Positions 40,410-48,767 of a stretch of 64,000 nt of DNA are shown here, piece after piece. A program made the position numbers and the translations under genes. The notes below the pieces were generated by a model, which worked only from the letters and a program-made list of their open reading frames with translations, had not been told where the DNA came from and made no database searches. The stretch comes from JAABVD01 sp965204545 (GTDB taxonomy: Bacteria > Verrucomicrobiota > Verrucomicrobiia > Opitutales > UBA2995). The DNA is taken from assembly GCA_965204545.1 (NCBI GenBank), contig CBDBFA010000003.1, positions 868,001 to 932,000 on the forward strand, read 5' to 3'. Every line of letters begins with the position of its first letter. The stretch's first letter is position 1.

Positions 40410-43304
40410 ATGGTTAAGTTTTTAAAAGGGACGAAAGTCCTTTGGGCGGTTCTGACGTTTTTTGTCGGGCTGTTGCCGATGTGGTTGCCCAATGATGCGG
40501 ATGGGGCTCCAGTCATCCGCCTGACATCACCCAAATCTCGGACAGCGGCAGTTCCGGAAGAATCGGGTCTACTCATAGAGGTCGAGATTTCCGATGGCAC
40601 TATTCCCAATCCCGCTGGGAATTCTGCTGTAAGCTGGTCCGTTTTGGAGGCTCCCGAAGGTGGCGCGGTCATATTTTCACCCCCTACCGGCTTGGCCACC
40701 GTGGCTACCTTCAACGTTCCCGGATCCTATAGAATCTTGATCTCGGCCACCACTGATGGAGTGAATACCGGGACTAAAGAGCTAGCCGTAGAGGTCGGGA
40801 GCAATCCGGATGATAACCCTGAACTGGCTGGATCGGGCGCTTACTTGTCCATGGACGATGGGAAGGGAAACACGGCCACCGACAGCCGGGGAGTGCAAAA
40901 CAATGGCCTCCTGTTCAACGGCGCGAGTTGGACCGGGCCGGATGGAGGCATTTCCGGAACAGGTATCATTTTAGACGGTATTGATGATGAGATCAGTTTC
41001 AAAGTCGAAGACTTCGACGAGATCGATTTGGCTTTCAAGGAGCGCACCATGACCCTCTGGTTCAAAGCGGATGATCCTCTCCGGAATACCAAACAGGTTT
41101 TTTACAAGGAAGGTGATTTAGATAGTGGTTTCAATGTATACCTCGAAGCGGGAAGGCTCTACGTGGGAGGATGGAAAAGCGAGGTTGACGTAAGGGAAGA
41201 AATCTTCCTCAGCACGGAGTTGGCAGATACAAACTGGCACCATGTCGGACTGGTCCTGAAAGATGATGATATCCCCTATACATCGATCAAAACATTCGAA
41301 GGATATCTGGACGGAGAGCAATTCCAAAGCGGCGAGGAGAACACCTTTACAATAAAAACACTTACCTCCAAATTCGACAGAACCTTCACCATAGGGTCCA
41401 ATGGAGGTACAGCCCGGTATCACGACGACAGCGTTGCACGGGGTCCCCGTGATAATTTCGCCGGAATCGTAGATGAGTTTCAAATATGGAACCGGCCGCT
41501 GACTCCGGAAGAAATTAGACAACTGTTTATGACAAAGTTGTCCGACCATCATAGGGTATCCTTGGCCTCGGTGGATTTATTAGCTGGCAGCGTGGTCATT
41601 CCACCGGGAATGGGCATCGTCCTGGATGGGAGTACAAAGGGGAAAAGTTCCATGGCAACGAAGTGGGAAACGGTGATTGCCCCGGAAGGCGGGGAGGTGA
41701 GGTTCCTCAATCCCGCGCATCCCAGCACTTTGGCCACGTTTTCAACTCCCGGATATTACAAGCTCCGGTTATCCGCCGATTACGGCATACAAAAGTCCGC
41801 TCTCGACGTCGACGTGCACGCCGGGTTGGCGGCAGGTTCCAATTTCCCTTCATCCCGGGAGTCAGTATACTATTCCATGGATGAAGGAAGCGGTGAATTT
41901 GTCGGCAATTCCGCAGACGCAGGCAAACCGGGAAACTTGTCAAATCCCTCAGGATGGACTCCCAAAGGAGGGGGAATTTCCGGAACAGCTATTCAATTGG
42001 ATGGGACCGACGATTATATCGGGGTGAATACCAATTACCCGATCCAACACCCGGTCGAAAAAATATCCCTGGCTCTTTGGATTAAACCGATCGGAATCAG
42101 TAGGAGTGAAAAGGAATTCATATTTCAGATCGGCGATCGATCAGCCGGTATCAACATCTATCTCGATGGGGATTTGCTTTATTTTGGTAACTGGGATGAA
42201 GGGGATTTTTCCCGGGGGACCTTTTTGGCTGTTCCCATAACCCGGGGCAGATGGAACCATGTAGCGCTCGTTTTCGACCCCTATGGTTCGAATTCTCATT
42301 TCGAAGGGCTGCGCGGCTATTTGAATGGCAGTCAGGTAGCCTCGGGGTCGGCGGCCTCCGGTATTGATTCCCGGATGGACGAGGGGACGATTGGCGCCCA
42401 TCTTCAGGGGAGTTATTTCCACGATGGAAATGCCAACGACAATCTCTGGTATGCTTTTTCCGGTATGGTGGATGAATTTCACTATTACCAGGACCATGCC
42501 CTGACTATCGATGAAATCGGCATGCTCTATGCCTTCGGAAACGTGGGGCCCGCCGTTGATGCGGGACCGGATCAATTGGTGTTTTTGCCCTCCTCAATGG
42601 TTCTGTTAGAAGGAAGCTCAACCGACGATGGCAGGTGGTCCGGTCCGGTGACTTATTCCTGGCATATCCTCGATGGTCCAAGCACCGGTGGGTTCCGTCC
42701 GCTTGAGGATAATGGCGCCTCCGCCGATCTCGGTAGCGTTTTCCCGGGCAGCTACCGATTTGCCCTGGGAGCATTCGACGGCCAAGTGACCACCTTCGAC
42801 GAAATGATGGTAACGGTGAGGCACCCCACTCCATTCGAGCTTTTTATGCTTGGGTTTCCCGCCATCGCAGTGGACGAGCGCAGCTACGATGCCGATCCTG
42901 ACGGGGATCACCGGACCAATTTGGCCGAGTACGCCATGGGCGGCTCCCCCGATGTAAACGAAACCCATTACCAACTGGGACTACACTACGAACTCGTACG
43001 GGAAGCGGGACTTTGGTATGCCGAATTCCGTTATCCGCGCCGACGAGACGCAGCCCAGCGAGGATTGAGATATGAGTTTCAGGTGTCGGACGACCTCTCC
43101 GCAGGCTCCTGGATGAATCGGGGTTACACCGTGTTGAACATTACCCCCATGGATGAGGTCTTTTGGGAAGTGCGCCTGAGAATCGATCAGCCAGTCGGTT
43201 CGGCCAACCCCCGGTTATTCGGCAGGGTAAGGGTGGAATTGGCTGTCGCCAAAGGCACAGAGGCACAAAGGCACAAAGGCACAAAGGGGGGAGAAGCGCG
43301 CTGA
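40410..43304 (+). CDS. LamG-domain exported protein 1
   Basis: 964 residues from ATG 40410 (MVKFLKGTKVLWAVLTFFVG), a signal peptide probably cleaved near DADGA. In order: an Ig-like domain (to about residue 140); a LamG/concanavalin domain (144-365) with GISGTGIILDGIDDE, NWHHVGLVL and IVDEFQIWNRPL; a second Ig-like segment; and a second LamG domain (485-695) with YYSMDEGSG and VDEFHYYQDH. A PKD-like domain (AGPDQLVFLP, about 715-800) and a C-terminal module with DPDGDHRTNLAEYAMGG follow. It is probably a surface or secreted carbohydrate-binding protein. The last 18 residues (AKGTEAQRHKGTKGGEAR) are repeat-derived. Its neighbour is a close paralogue. Confidence 0.8.
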   Translation: MVKFLKGTKVLWAVLTFFVGLLPMWLPNDADGAPVIRLTSPKSRTAAVPEESGLLIEVEISDGTIPNPAGNSAVSWSVLEAPEGGAVIFSPPTGLATVATFNVPGSYRILISATTDGVNTGTKELAVEVGSNPDDNPELAGSGAYLSMDDGKGNTATDSRGVQNNGLLFNGASWTGPDGGISGTGIILDGIDDEISFKVEDFDEIDLAFKERTMTLWFKADDPLRNTKQVFYKEGDLDSGFNVYLEAGRLYVGGWKSEVDVREEIFLSTELADTNWHHVGLVLKDDDIPYTSIKTFEGYLDGEQFQSGEENTFTIKTLTSKFDRTFTIGSNGGTARYHDDSVARGPRDNFAGIVDEFQIWNRPLTPEEIRQLFMTKLSDHHRVSLASVDLLAGSVVIPPGMGIVLDGSTKGKSSMATKWETVIAPEGGEVRFLNPAHPSTLATFSTPGYYKLRLSADYGIQKSALDVDVHAGLAAGSNFPSSRESVYYSMDEGSGEFVGNSADAGKPGNLSNPSGWTPKGGGISGTAIQLDGTDDYIGVNTNYPIQHPVEKISLALWIKPIGISRSEKEFIFQIGDRSAGINIYLDGDLLYFGNWDEGDFSRGTFLAVPITRGRWNHVALVFDPYGSNSHFEGLRGYLNGSQVASGSAASGIDSRMDEGTIGAHLQGSYFHDGNANDNLWYAFSGMVDEFHYYQDHALTIDEIGMLYAFGNVGPAVDAGPDQLVFLPSSMVLLEGSSTDDGRWSGPVTYSWHILDGPSTGGFRPLEDNGASADLGSVFPGSYRFALGAFDGQVTTFDEMMVTVRHPTPFELFMLGFPAIAVDERSYDADPDGDHRTNLAEYAMGGSPDVNETHYQLGLHYELVREAGLWYAEFRYPRRRDAAQRGLRYEFQVSDDLSAGSWMNRGYTVLNITPMDEVFWEVRLRIDQPVGSANPRLFGRVRVELAVAKGTEAQRHKGTKGGEAR

Positions 43305-43580
43305 GGCGCGCGAGTGGAGAGAGGGATCTGGCGAAGAGCGCGGAGGGACGCAAAGAAGCGCGCGGAGCGCGTGCCCTGGGGGAGAATTTGTGGAACCCCG
43401 TTGGGGTTCGGTTGTAGGGTCGATCGGTAACCCAGCGTGCGCTGCGCGACACTGGGCTTTGGAGTTTAACGCCGTTGGCGTTAGAGCAAGATGATGGCGC
43501 CTAAGGCGCAAGTTACGGCATCGCGGGGACGCGATAGCCCTACCATTTCGAAACGTAAACGGTAGGGCAGCGGGTTCCGT
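43305..43580. repeat. Composite repeat block between LamG genes
   Basis: GGCGCGCGAGTGGAGAGAGG, GCGGAGGGACGCAAAGAAGC, a GCGCGCGGAGCGCG hairpin, family B copy 5, GGCGCCTAAGGCGC, TTACGGCATCGCGGGGACGC, GAAACGTAAACGGTAGG and then family A copy 19. The same order as 40065-40290, so LamG gene 1 lies between direct repeats. Confidence 0.8.
43390..43482 (+). repeat. Family B three-hairpin repeat, copy 5
   Basis: Near-identical to copies 4 and 6, in the same orientation and in the same long repeat context. Confidence 0.85.
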
Positions 43581-43682
43581 AAAAAGGGGTCAAACGCAAA
43601 ATGTTAACATCATTCTCTAGTTTCACCTGAAAGTCTGAATCGAACCAATCAGATGTTAACATTTTGCGTTTGACCCCTTTTT
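43581..43682. repeat. Family A palindromic element, copy 19
   Basis: Forward orientation, so inverted relative to copy 18 although the surrounding long repeat has the same orientation at both sites. That implies the element can flip or was replaced. It ends 46 bp before the LamG gene 2 start. Confidence 0.9.
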
Positions 43683-43728
43683 ACTTCGCTTCGCCGGAGG
43701 CGTGCCTTATCCTGGTTCATTACCTGCC

Positions 43729-46632
43729 ATGATTAGCTTTTCAAAAGGAACGAGATCCTCTTGGGTGGTTCTGACGTTTTTTGTCGGGCTTTTGCCAATG
43801 TGGTTTCCCAATGATGCGGAGGGGGCTCCAGTCGTCCACATCACAACGCCCAAATCTCCGACAGCGATAATTCCCGAAGGATCGGGTCTCCTCATAGAGG
43901 TCGAGATTTCCGGCGACAATTTTCCCGGTTCCTCCGGGACGTCGGTTGTTAGCTGGTCTGTTTTGGAGGCTCCAGAAGGTGGCGCGGTCATATTTTCGCC
44001 CCCTACCGGCTTGGCCACCGTAGCTACCTTCAACATTCCCGGATCCTATGGAATTTTGATCTCAGCCACCAATGATGGAGTGAATACTGGAACTGAGGAG
44101 CTATACGTAGAGGTCGGGATCATTCCGGTTGAAAACCCTAAACCGGCCGACTCGGCCGTTTACTTGACAATGGACGATGGGGAGGGAACCACAGTCAGGG
44201 ACAGTCTGGGATGGGACAACAATGGCCGCTTGGTCAATGGTGCGAGTTGGACTGGGCCCAGTGGAGGCATTTCCGGAACGGGTATCGTTCTGGACGGTAT
44301 CGACGATGAGGTCCAAATTAGTGACGAATCCAGCTCCATAAGGGGACATTTTCTTATCCATGCACGCACCATATCCCTCTGGTTTAAAGCAGACGATCCT
44401 CTCAGGGTGACCAAACAGGTGCTCTACCGGGAAGGTGGTCGGTCAGGAGATTGGAATGCGGGTTTGAACATATACCTTGAAGCGGGAAGGCTCTATGTAG
44501 GCGGCTGGCTCAAGGGAGATCACGACGGGCAAGATACCTTTTTCAGCACAGAGTTGGTAGATACAAAATGGCACCATGTCGCGCTGGTCCTGGACGAATC
44601 GCAGTCAATATCTTTTGACCCCAAAGCATTCAGAGGACAACTGGACGGCATTGAGTTCGGAAGGGGTGATGGGGACATATTAATAATAGATGGTTTTGCC
44701 TACGGAGATAGAAAATTCACTTTGGGCGCCAATCGAGGTACGACCTATTTTCACGATGGTGCTGCCATGGGTCCGGGGGATCATTTTGCCGGAATCGTAG
44801 ATGAGTTTCGAATATGGAACTGGGCGCTGACTCCGGAAGAAGTTAGAGAAATGTCTCTGAGGAGGTTGTCCGACCATCATAGAGTGTCCTTATCCTCGGT
44901 GGATTTATCGGCCGGCGGCGTGGTCATTCCTCCGGGAATTGGCATCTTCCTGGATGGAAGTACCAAGGGGAATAGTTCCATAGCAACGAGGTGGGAAACG
45001 GTGATTGCCCCGGATGGCGAGGTGGTGAAATTCGACAATCCCGCGCATCCCAGCACAACGGCCACCTTTGCAACTCCCGGATACTACAAGCTCCGGTTAT
45101 CCGCCGATTACGGTTTACAAAAGTCCGCCGTCGATGTCGATGTGCACGCCGGTTTGGAGGCGGGTTCCAATTTCCATTCGCCCCGGGAGTCGGTGTACTA
45201 TTCCATGGATGAAGGAAGCGGTGGAATTGCCGGCAATACCGCTGACCGAACAAGTCCCGGAATTTTGTCAAACCCTTCAGGCTGGACCTCCGAAGGAGGG
45301 GGAATTTCCGGAACAGCTATTCAATTGGATGGGACCGACGATTTTATTGAGGTGAATACCAATTACCCGATCCAATACCCGGTCGAAAAAATATCCTTGG
45401 CTCTATGGATGAAACCAAAAGAAATCGGAAAGGGAGAAAAGGAATTCGTATTTCAGATCGGCGATAGTTATGCCGGTATCAACATCTACCTCGATGGGGA
45501 TTTGCTTTATTTTGGCAACTGGGATGAAGGGGATTTATCCCGGGGAACCTTTCTGGCTGTTCCCATAACCCGGGGCAGATGGCACCATGTAGCGCTCGTT
45601 TTCGACCCCTATGGTTCGGGTTTTCACTACGATGGGCTGCGTGGCTATTTGAATGGCAGGCAGGTAGCCTCGGGGTCGGCGGCCTCAGGTATTGATTCCC
45701 GAATGGACCAGGGGACGATTGGTGCCCATCTTCAGGGGAGTCATTTCCACGATGGAAATGTCAACGACAATCTCCGGTACGCTTTTTTCGGTATGGTGGA
45801 TGAATTTCACTATTACCAGGACCATGCCCTGACTATCGATGAAATCGGCATGCTCTATGCTTTCGGGAACATCGGGCCCACCGTTAATGCGGGACCGGAT
45901 CAATTGGTGTTTTTGCCCTCCTCAATGGTTCTGTTAGAAGGAAACTCAACCGACGATGGCAGGTGGTCCAGTCCGGTCACGTATTCCTGGCATATCCTCG
46001 ATGGTCCAAGCACCGGCAGGTTCCGGCCGGTTGAGAATAATGGCGCCTCCGCCGAGTTCGGTCGCCTTTTTCCGGGCAGTTACCGATTTGCCCTGGGAGC
46101 ATTCGACGGCCAGGTGACCACCTTTGACGAATTGACGGTAACGGTGAGGCACCCCACTCCATTCGAGCGATTTATGCTTGGGTTTCCCGCCATCGCAGTG
46201 GAAGACCGCAGCTACAATGCCGATCCCGATGGGGATAACTGGAGCAACTTGGCCGAGTACGCTTTGGGGGGCGCCCCCGACGTGGGCGAAACCTATTATC
46301 AACTGGGCTTACAGTATGAACTCGTTCGAGAGGAGGGGGATTGGTATGCCGAATTCCGTTATCCGCGCCGACGAGACGCGGCACAGCGGGGACTGAATTA
46401 CGAGTTTCAGGTGTCCGATGACCTCTCTACTGACTCCTGGACGGATCGGGGTTACACCGTGTTGAACATTACCCCTATCGATGAGATCTTTGTGGAAGTT
46501 CGCCTGAGAATCGACCAACCGGTCGGTTCGGCCAACTCCCGGTTATTCGGCAGGGTAAGGGTGGAATTGGCTGTCGCCAAAGGCACAGAGGCACAAAGGC
46601 ACAAAGGCACAAAGGGGGGAGAAGCGCGCTGA
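43729..46632 (+). CDS. LamG-domain exported protein 2 (paralogue of protein 1)
   Basis: 967 residues from ATG 43729 (MISFSKGTRSSWVVLTFFVG). Domain order is the same as in protein 1: signal peptide, Ig-like, LamG (DDGEGTTVRDSLG .. KWHHVALVLD .. VDEFRIWNWAL), Ig-like, LamG (YYSMDEGSGGIAG .. RWHHVALVFDPYG), PKD-like (AGPDQLVFLP) and DPDGDNWSNLAEYALGG. Many segments are identical in sequence, others clearly diverged, especially the first LamG domain. This fits tandem duplication followed by divergence of the ligand-binding face. The tail AKGTEAQRHKGTKGGEAR is the same repeat-derived end as in protein 1. Confidence 0.8.
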   Translation: MISFSKGTRSSWVVLTFFVGLLPMWFPNDAEGAPVVHITTPKSPTAIIPEGSGLLIEVEISGDNFPGSSGTSVVSWSVLEAPEGGAVIFSPPTGLATVATFNIPGSYGILISATNDGVNTGTEELYVEVGIIPVENPKPADSAVYLTMDDGEGTTVRDSLGWDNNGRLVNGASWTGPSGGISGTGIVLDGIDDEVQISDESSSIRGHFLIHARTISLWFKADDPLRVTKQVLYREGGRSGDWNAGLNIYLEAGRLYVGGWLKGDHDGQDTFFSTELVDTKWHHVALVLDESQSISFDPKAFRGQLDGIEFGRGDGDILIIDGFAYGDRKFTLGANRGTTYFHDGAAMGPGDHFAGIVDEFRIWNWALTPEEVREMSLRRLSDHHRVSLSSVDLSAGGVVIPPGIGIFLDGSTKGNSSIATRWETVIAPDGEVVKFDNPAHPSTTATFATPGYYKLRLSADYGLQKSAVDVDVHAGLEAGSNFHSPRESVYYSMDEGSGGIAGNTADRTSPGILSNPSGWTSEGGGISGTAIQLDGTDDFIEVNTNYPIQYPVEKISLALWMKPKEIGKGEKEFVFQIGDSYAGINIYLDGDLLYFGNWDEGDLSRGTFLAVPITRGRWHHVALVFDPYGSGFHYDGLRGYLNGRQVASGSAASGIDSRMDQGTIGAHLQGSHFHDGNVNDNLRYAFFGMVDEFHYYQDHALTIDEIGMLYAFGNIGPTVNAGPDQLVFLPSSMVLLEGNSTDDGRWSSPVTYSWHILDGPSTGRFRPVENNGASAEFGRLFPGSYRFALGAFDGQVTTFDELTVTVRHPTPFERFMLGFPAIAVEDRSYNADPDGDNWSNLAEYALGGAPDVGETYYQLGLQYELVREEGDWYAEFRYPRRRDAAQRGLNYEFQVSDDLSTDSWTDRGYTVLNITPIDEIFVEVRLRIDQPVGSANSRLFGRVRVELAVAKGTEAQRHKGTKGGEAR

Positions 46633-47108
46633 GGCGCGCGAGTGGAGAGAGGGATCTGGCGAAGAGCGCGGAGGGACGCAAAGAAGCGCGCCGAGGGCGC
46701 GTGCCCTTGGGGAGAATTTGTGAAACCCCGTTGGGGTTCGGTAATATTGGCTGTCGCCAAAGGCACAGAGGCACAAAGGCACAAAGGCACAAAGGGGGGA
46801 GAAGCGCGCTGAGGCGCGCGAGTGGAGAGAGGGATCTGGCGAAGAGCGCGGAGGGACGCAAAGAAGCGCGCCGAGGGCGCGTGCCCTTGGGGAGAATTTG
46901 TGAAACCCCGTTGGGGTTCGGTAATATTGGCTGTCGCCAAAGGCACAGAGGCACAAAGGCACAAAGGCACAAAGGGGGGAGAAGCGCGCTGAGGCGCGCG
47001 AGTGGAGAGAGGGATCTGGCGAAGAGCGCGGAGGGACGCAAAGAAGCGCGCGGAGCGGCGTGCCCTTGGGGAGAATTTGTGGAACCCCGTTGGGGTTCGG
47101 TTGTAGGG
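46569..47108 (+). repeat. 180-bp tandem repeat, three units
   Basis: The unit starts GGCTGTCGCCAAAGGCACAG inside the 3' end of LamG gene 2 and ends GGGGTTCGGTAATATT; units begin at 46569, 46749 and 46929. The first two look identical, and the third diverges at GCGCGCGGAGCGGCG and continues into family B copy 6. Each unit holds the last LamG codons, a family D array, a GCGCGCTGAGGCGCGC hairpin and the first part of family B. No independent gene. Confidence 0.9.
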
Positions 47109-47172
47109 TCGATCGGTAACCCAGCGTGCGCTGCGCGACACTGGGCTTTGGAGTTTAACGCCGTTGGCGTTA
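47079..47172 (+). repeat. Family B three-hairpin repeat, copy 6
   Basis: Full copy at the end of the 180-bp tandem array, followed by GGTTCCGC and family A copy 20. Confidence 0.85.
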
Positions 47173-47180
47173 GGTTCCGC

Positions 47181-47282
47181 AAAAAGGGGTCAAACGCAAA
47201 ATGTTAACATCTGATTGGTTCGATTCAGACTTTCAGGTGAAACTAGAGAACGATGTTAACATTTTGCGTTTGACCCCTTTTT
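47181..47282. repeat. Family A palindromic element, copy 20
   Basis: Inverted orientation, full copy. It encodes the KGSNAKC tail and stop of the IMPase-family gene and lies on the LamG gene 2 side of this convergent pair. Confidence 0.9.
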
Positions 47283-48095
47283 ACTTCGCCAAAGGTGTTC
47301 GACTTTGCGGCAGAAGGCGGGGGTGCCGGCGTAATAATTGATCCTGGGAGCGCGGAGGTCGAACCGGGTCATGGGAAAAATGGAATCATCCATGAAATGA
47401 AATTCGCTGCCCACGGCCTGGATAAAGGCGTAGGCGGCGGCTATGTCCCAAACACTGACCCGACAACTGATGGAGCCATCCAATAAACCGTTGGCCAGAT
47501 ATGCCAGGTGCAAGGCTCCGGAACCATAATTCCGGAACTTGAAACCCTCCCCTCTCAAGCGAGACAGGCAGTTGAAAATGCGGTCGGAAGAAAGCCCGTC
47601 GCAAGCCATGTAGAATTCCGAATCCCCGGTCCGGTCGCTGGGGACCATGGCAACCGGACCATCCCAACAGCCACACCCTTTGCCGCCGTGCATGAGGACG
47701 TCCCGGGAAGCATCGTAGATTATTCCGTAGACGGGATACCCGTTGCGGAGCAACCCCAGCGAAATGGCGCAGGCCGGCATTCCGAGGGCAAAATTGTTCG
47801 TGCCATCCACCGGGTCGATCACCCAGACGTACTCCGACTCGATATCATAAGGCGCCTCGGATGCCGGGGTTTCCTCGGAAAAGAACTGATCCTGGGGAAA
47901 GGCCTCCAGAATCCGGGACTCCACTTGCCGGGAAATGGCGAGGTCGGCTTCCGTGACCCGCGAGCGGTCCGCTTTCCACCGGCTTTCCACCTTGCCCATC
48001 CAGCGCCTGAATTGGGGCACCTGGCTTTCCACCACCTCGGCACCGATTTGGATGCGTTTCCCGATCGGCTCTCCATTTTGCATGAGGGCAACCAT
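47256..48095 (-). CDS. Inositol monophosphatase-family phosphatase
   Basis: 279 residues from ATG 48095 (MVALMQNGEPIGKRI); ATG 48083 and an upstream in-frame ATG at 48134 are alternatives. The metal-binding motifs are SEETPAS near residue 80, WVIDPVDGTNNFALG and VSVWDIAAAYAFIQAVG. The family includes inositol monophosphatase, CysQ, fructose-1,6-bisphosphatase and histidinol-phosphatase; the substrate cannot be assigned from sequence alone. GSGALHLAYLANGLLDG is typical of the inositol monophosphatase/histidinol-phosphatase branch. The last residues (KKGSNAKC) are read from family A copy 20. Confidence 0.87.
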   Translation of the reverse strand: MVALMQNGEPIGKRIQIGAEVVESQVPQFRRWMGKVESRWKADRSRVTEADLAISRQVESRILEAFPQDQFFSEETPASEAPYDIESEYVWVIDPVDGTNNFALGMPACAISLGLLRNGYPVYGIIYDASRDVLMHGGKGCGCWDGPVAMVPSDRTGDSEFYMACDGLSSDRIFNCLSRLRGEGFKFRNYGSGALHLAYLANGLLDGSISCRVSVWDIAAAYAFIQAVGSEFHFMDDSIFPMTRFDLRAPRINYYAGTPAFCRKVEHLWRSKKGSNAKC

Positions 48096-48601
48096 AGAGG
48101 CACGCCGGGGACGAGCCAATGAGGAATTGAACATGGATAAACAGGATTAACAGGATGGGAAAGGGAGAGGGAGGGAAAGGATGAAGGAGGAAGGCTAAAG
48201 GCTGAAAAGGGAGTGGACTCTCGCAAAGAGCGCAAAGAGTTAACGGAGGGGGGACATTCCTGTCCCCCACCAAGCCAATTGGCCCGCCCTGGGGGAGAAT
48301 TTGTGGAACCCCGTTGGGGTTCGGTAATATGGGGGATCAGTGACCCAGCGTGCGCTGCGCGACGCTGGGCTTTGGAGTTTAACGCCGTTGGCGTTGAAGA
48401 AAGGGGGCGCCCAGGGGCGCCTACCGGCGTGGTGGGGGACAGGAATGTCCCCCCTCCGTTATCTCTTGGGCGCCATCGGCGCCTCTTAGCGATCTTGGCG
48501 AGCTTTGCGAGAGGCTTCTTTCGATCACGATCATGATCACGATTTTGAGGAATGTGGGCGAGGCATGCCTCGCCCCTACGAATTGGCGGGTTGGGGAAAG
48601 C
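48096..48601. repeat. Composite repeat block IMPase-Calx gene
   Basis: Contains AGGGAAAGGATGAAGGAGG tracts, CTCGCAAAGAGCGCAAAG, a GGGGACATTCCTGTCCCC hairpin, family B copy 7, a GGCGCCCAGGGGCGCC hairpin, a second GGGGGACAGGAATGTCCCCC hairpin, GGCGCCATCGGCGCC, a CGATCACGATCATGATCACG array and GGCGAGGCATGCCTCGCCCC. No gene. Confidence 0.7.
48302..48395 (+). repeat. Family B three-hairpin repeat, copy 7
   Basis: Full copy; CCCAGCGTGCGCTGCGCGAC then GCTGGG forms a perfect outer stem. It lies between the two CATTCCTGTCCCC-type hairpins. Confidence 0.85.
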
Positions 48602-48702
48602 AAAAAGGGGTCAAACGCAAAATGTTAACATCTGATTGGTTCGATTCAGAATTTCAGGTGAAACTAGAGAACGATGTTAACATTTTGCGTTTGACCCCTT
48701 TT
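48602..48702. repeat. Family A palindromic element, copy 21
   Basis: Inverted orientation; right T-tract of four merges into the T-run of the Calx gene terminator. It is the last copy in the window. Confidence 0.9.
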
Positions 48703-48739
48703 AAAAAAAGCGCCTCCGGCTGGGGGGCCGGAGGCGCTT
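48703..48739 (-). terminator. Intrinsic terminator of the Calx-beta gene
   Basis: On the minus strand AAGCGCCTCCGGC and GCCGGAGGCGCTT pair over 13 bp around a 6-nt loop, followed by seven T. This is a textbook rho-independent terminator 29 bp after the stop codon. Family A copy 21 lies just beyond it. Confidence 0.9.
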
Positions 48740-48767
48740 GGGTTAAATTAGTGTTATGTGAACCGGG

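Noticed and set aside
46452..47182. Long minus-strand frames (229-235 residues) across the 180-bp repeats
   Set aside because: They are made only of repeat translations and recur in every repeat block in altered forms; no protein family is recognisable.
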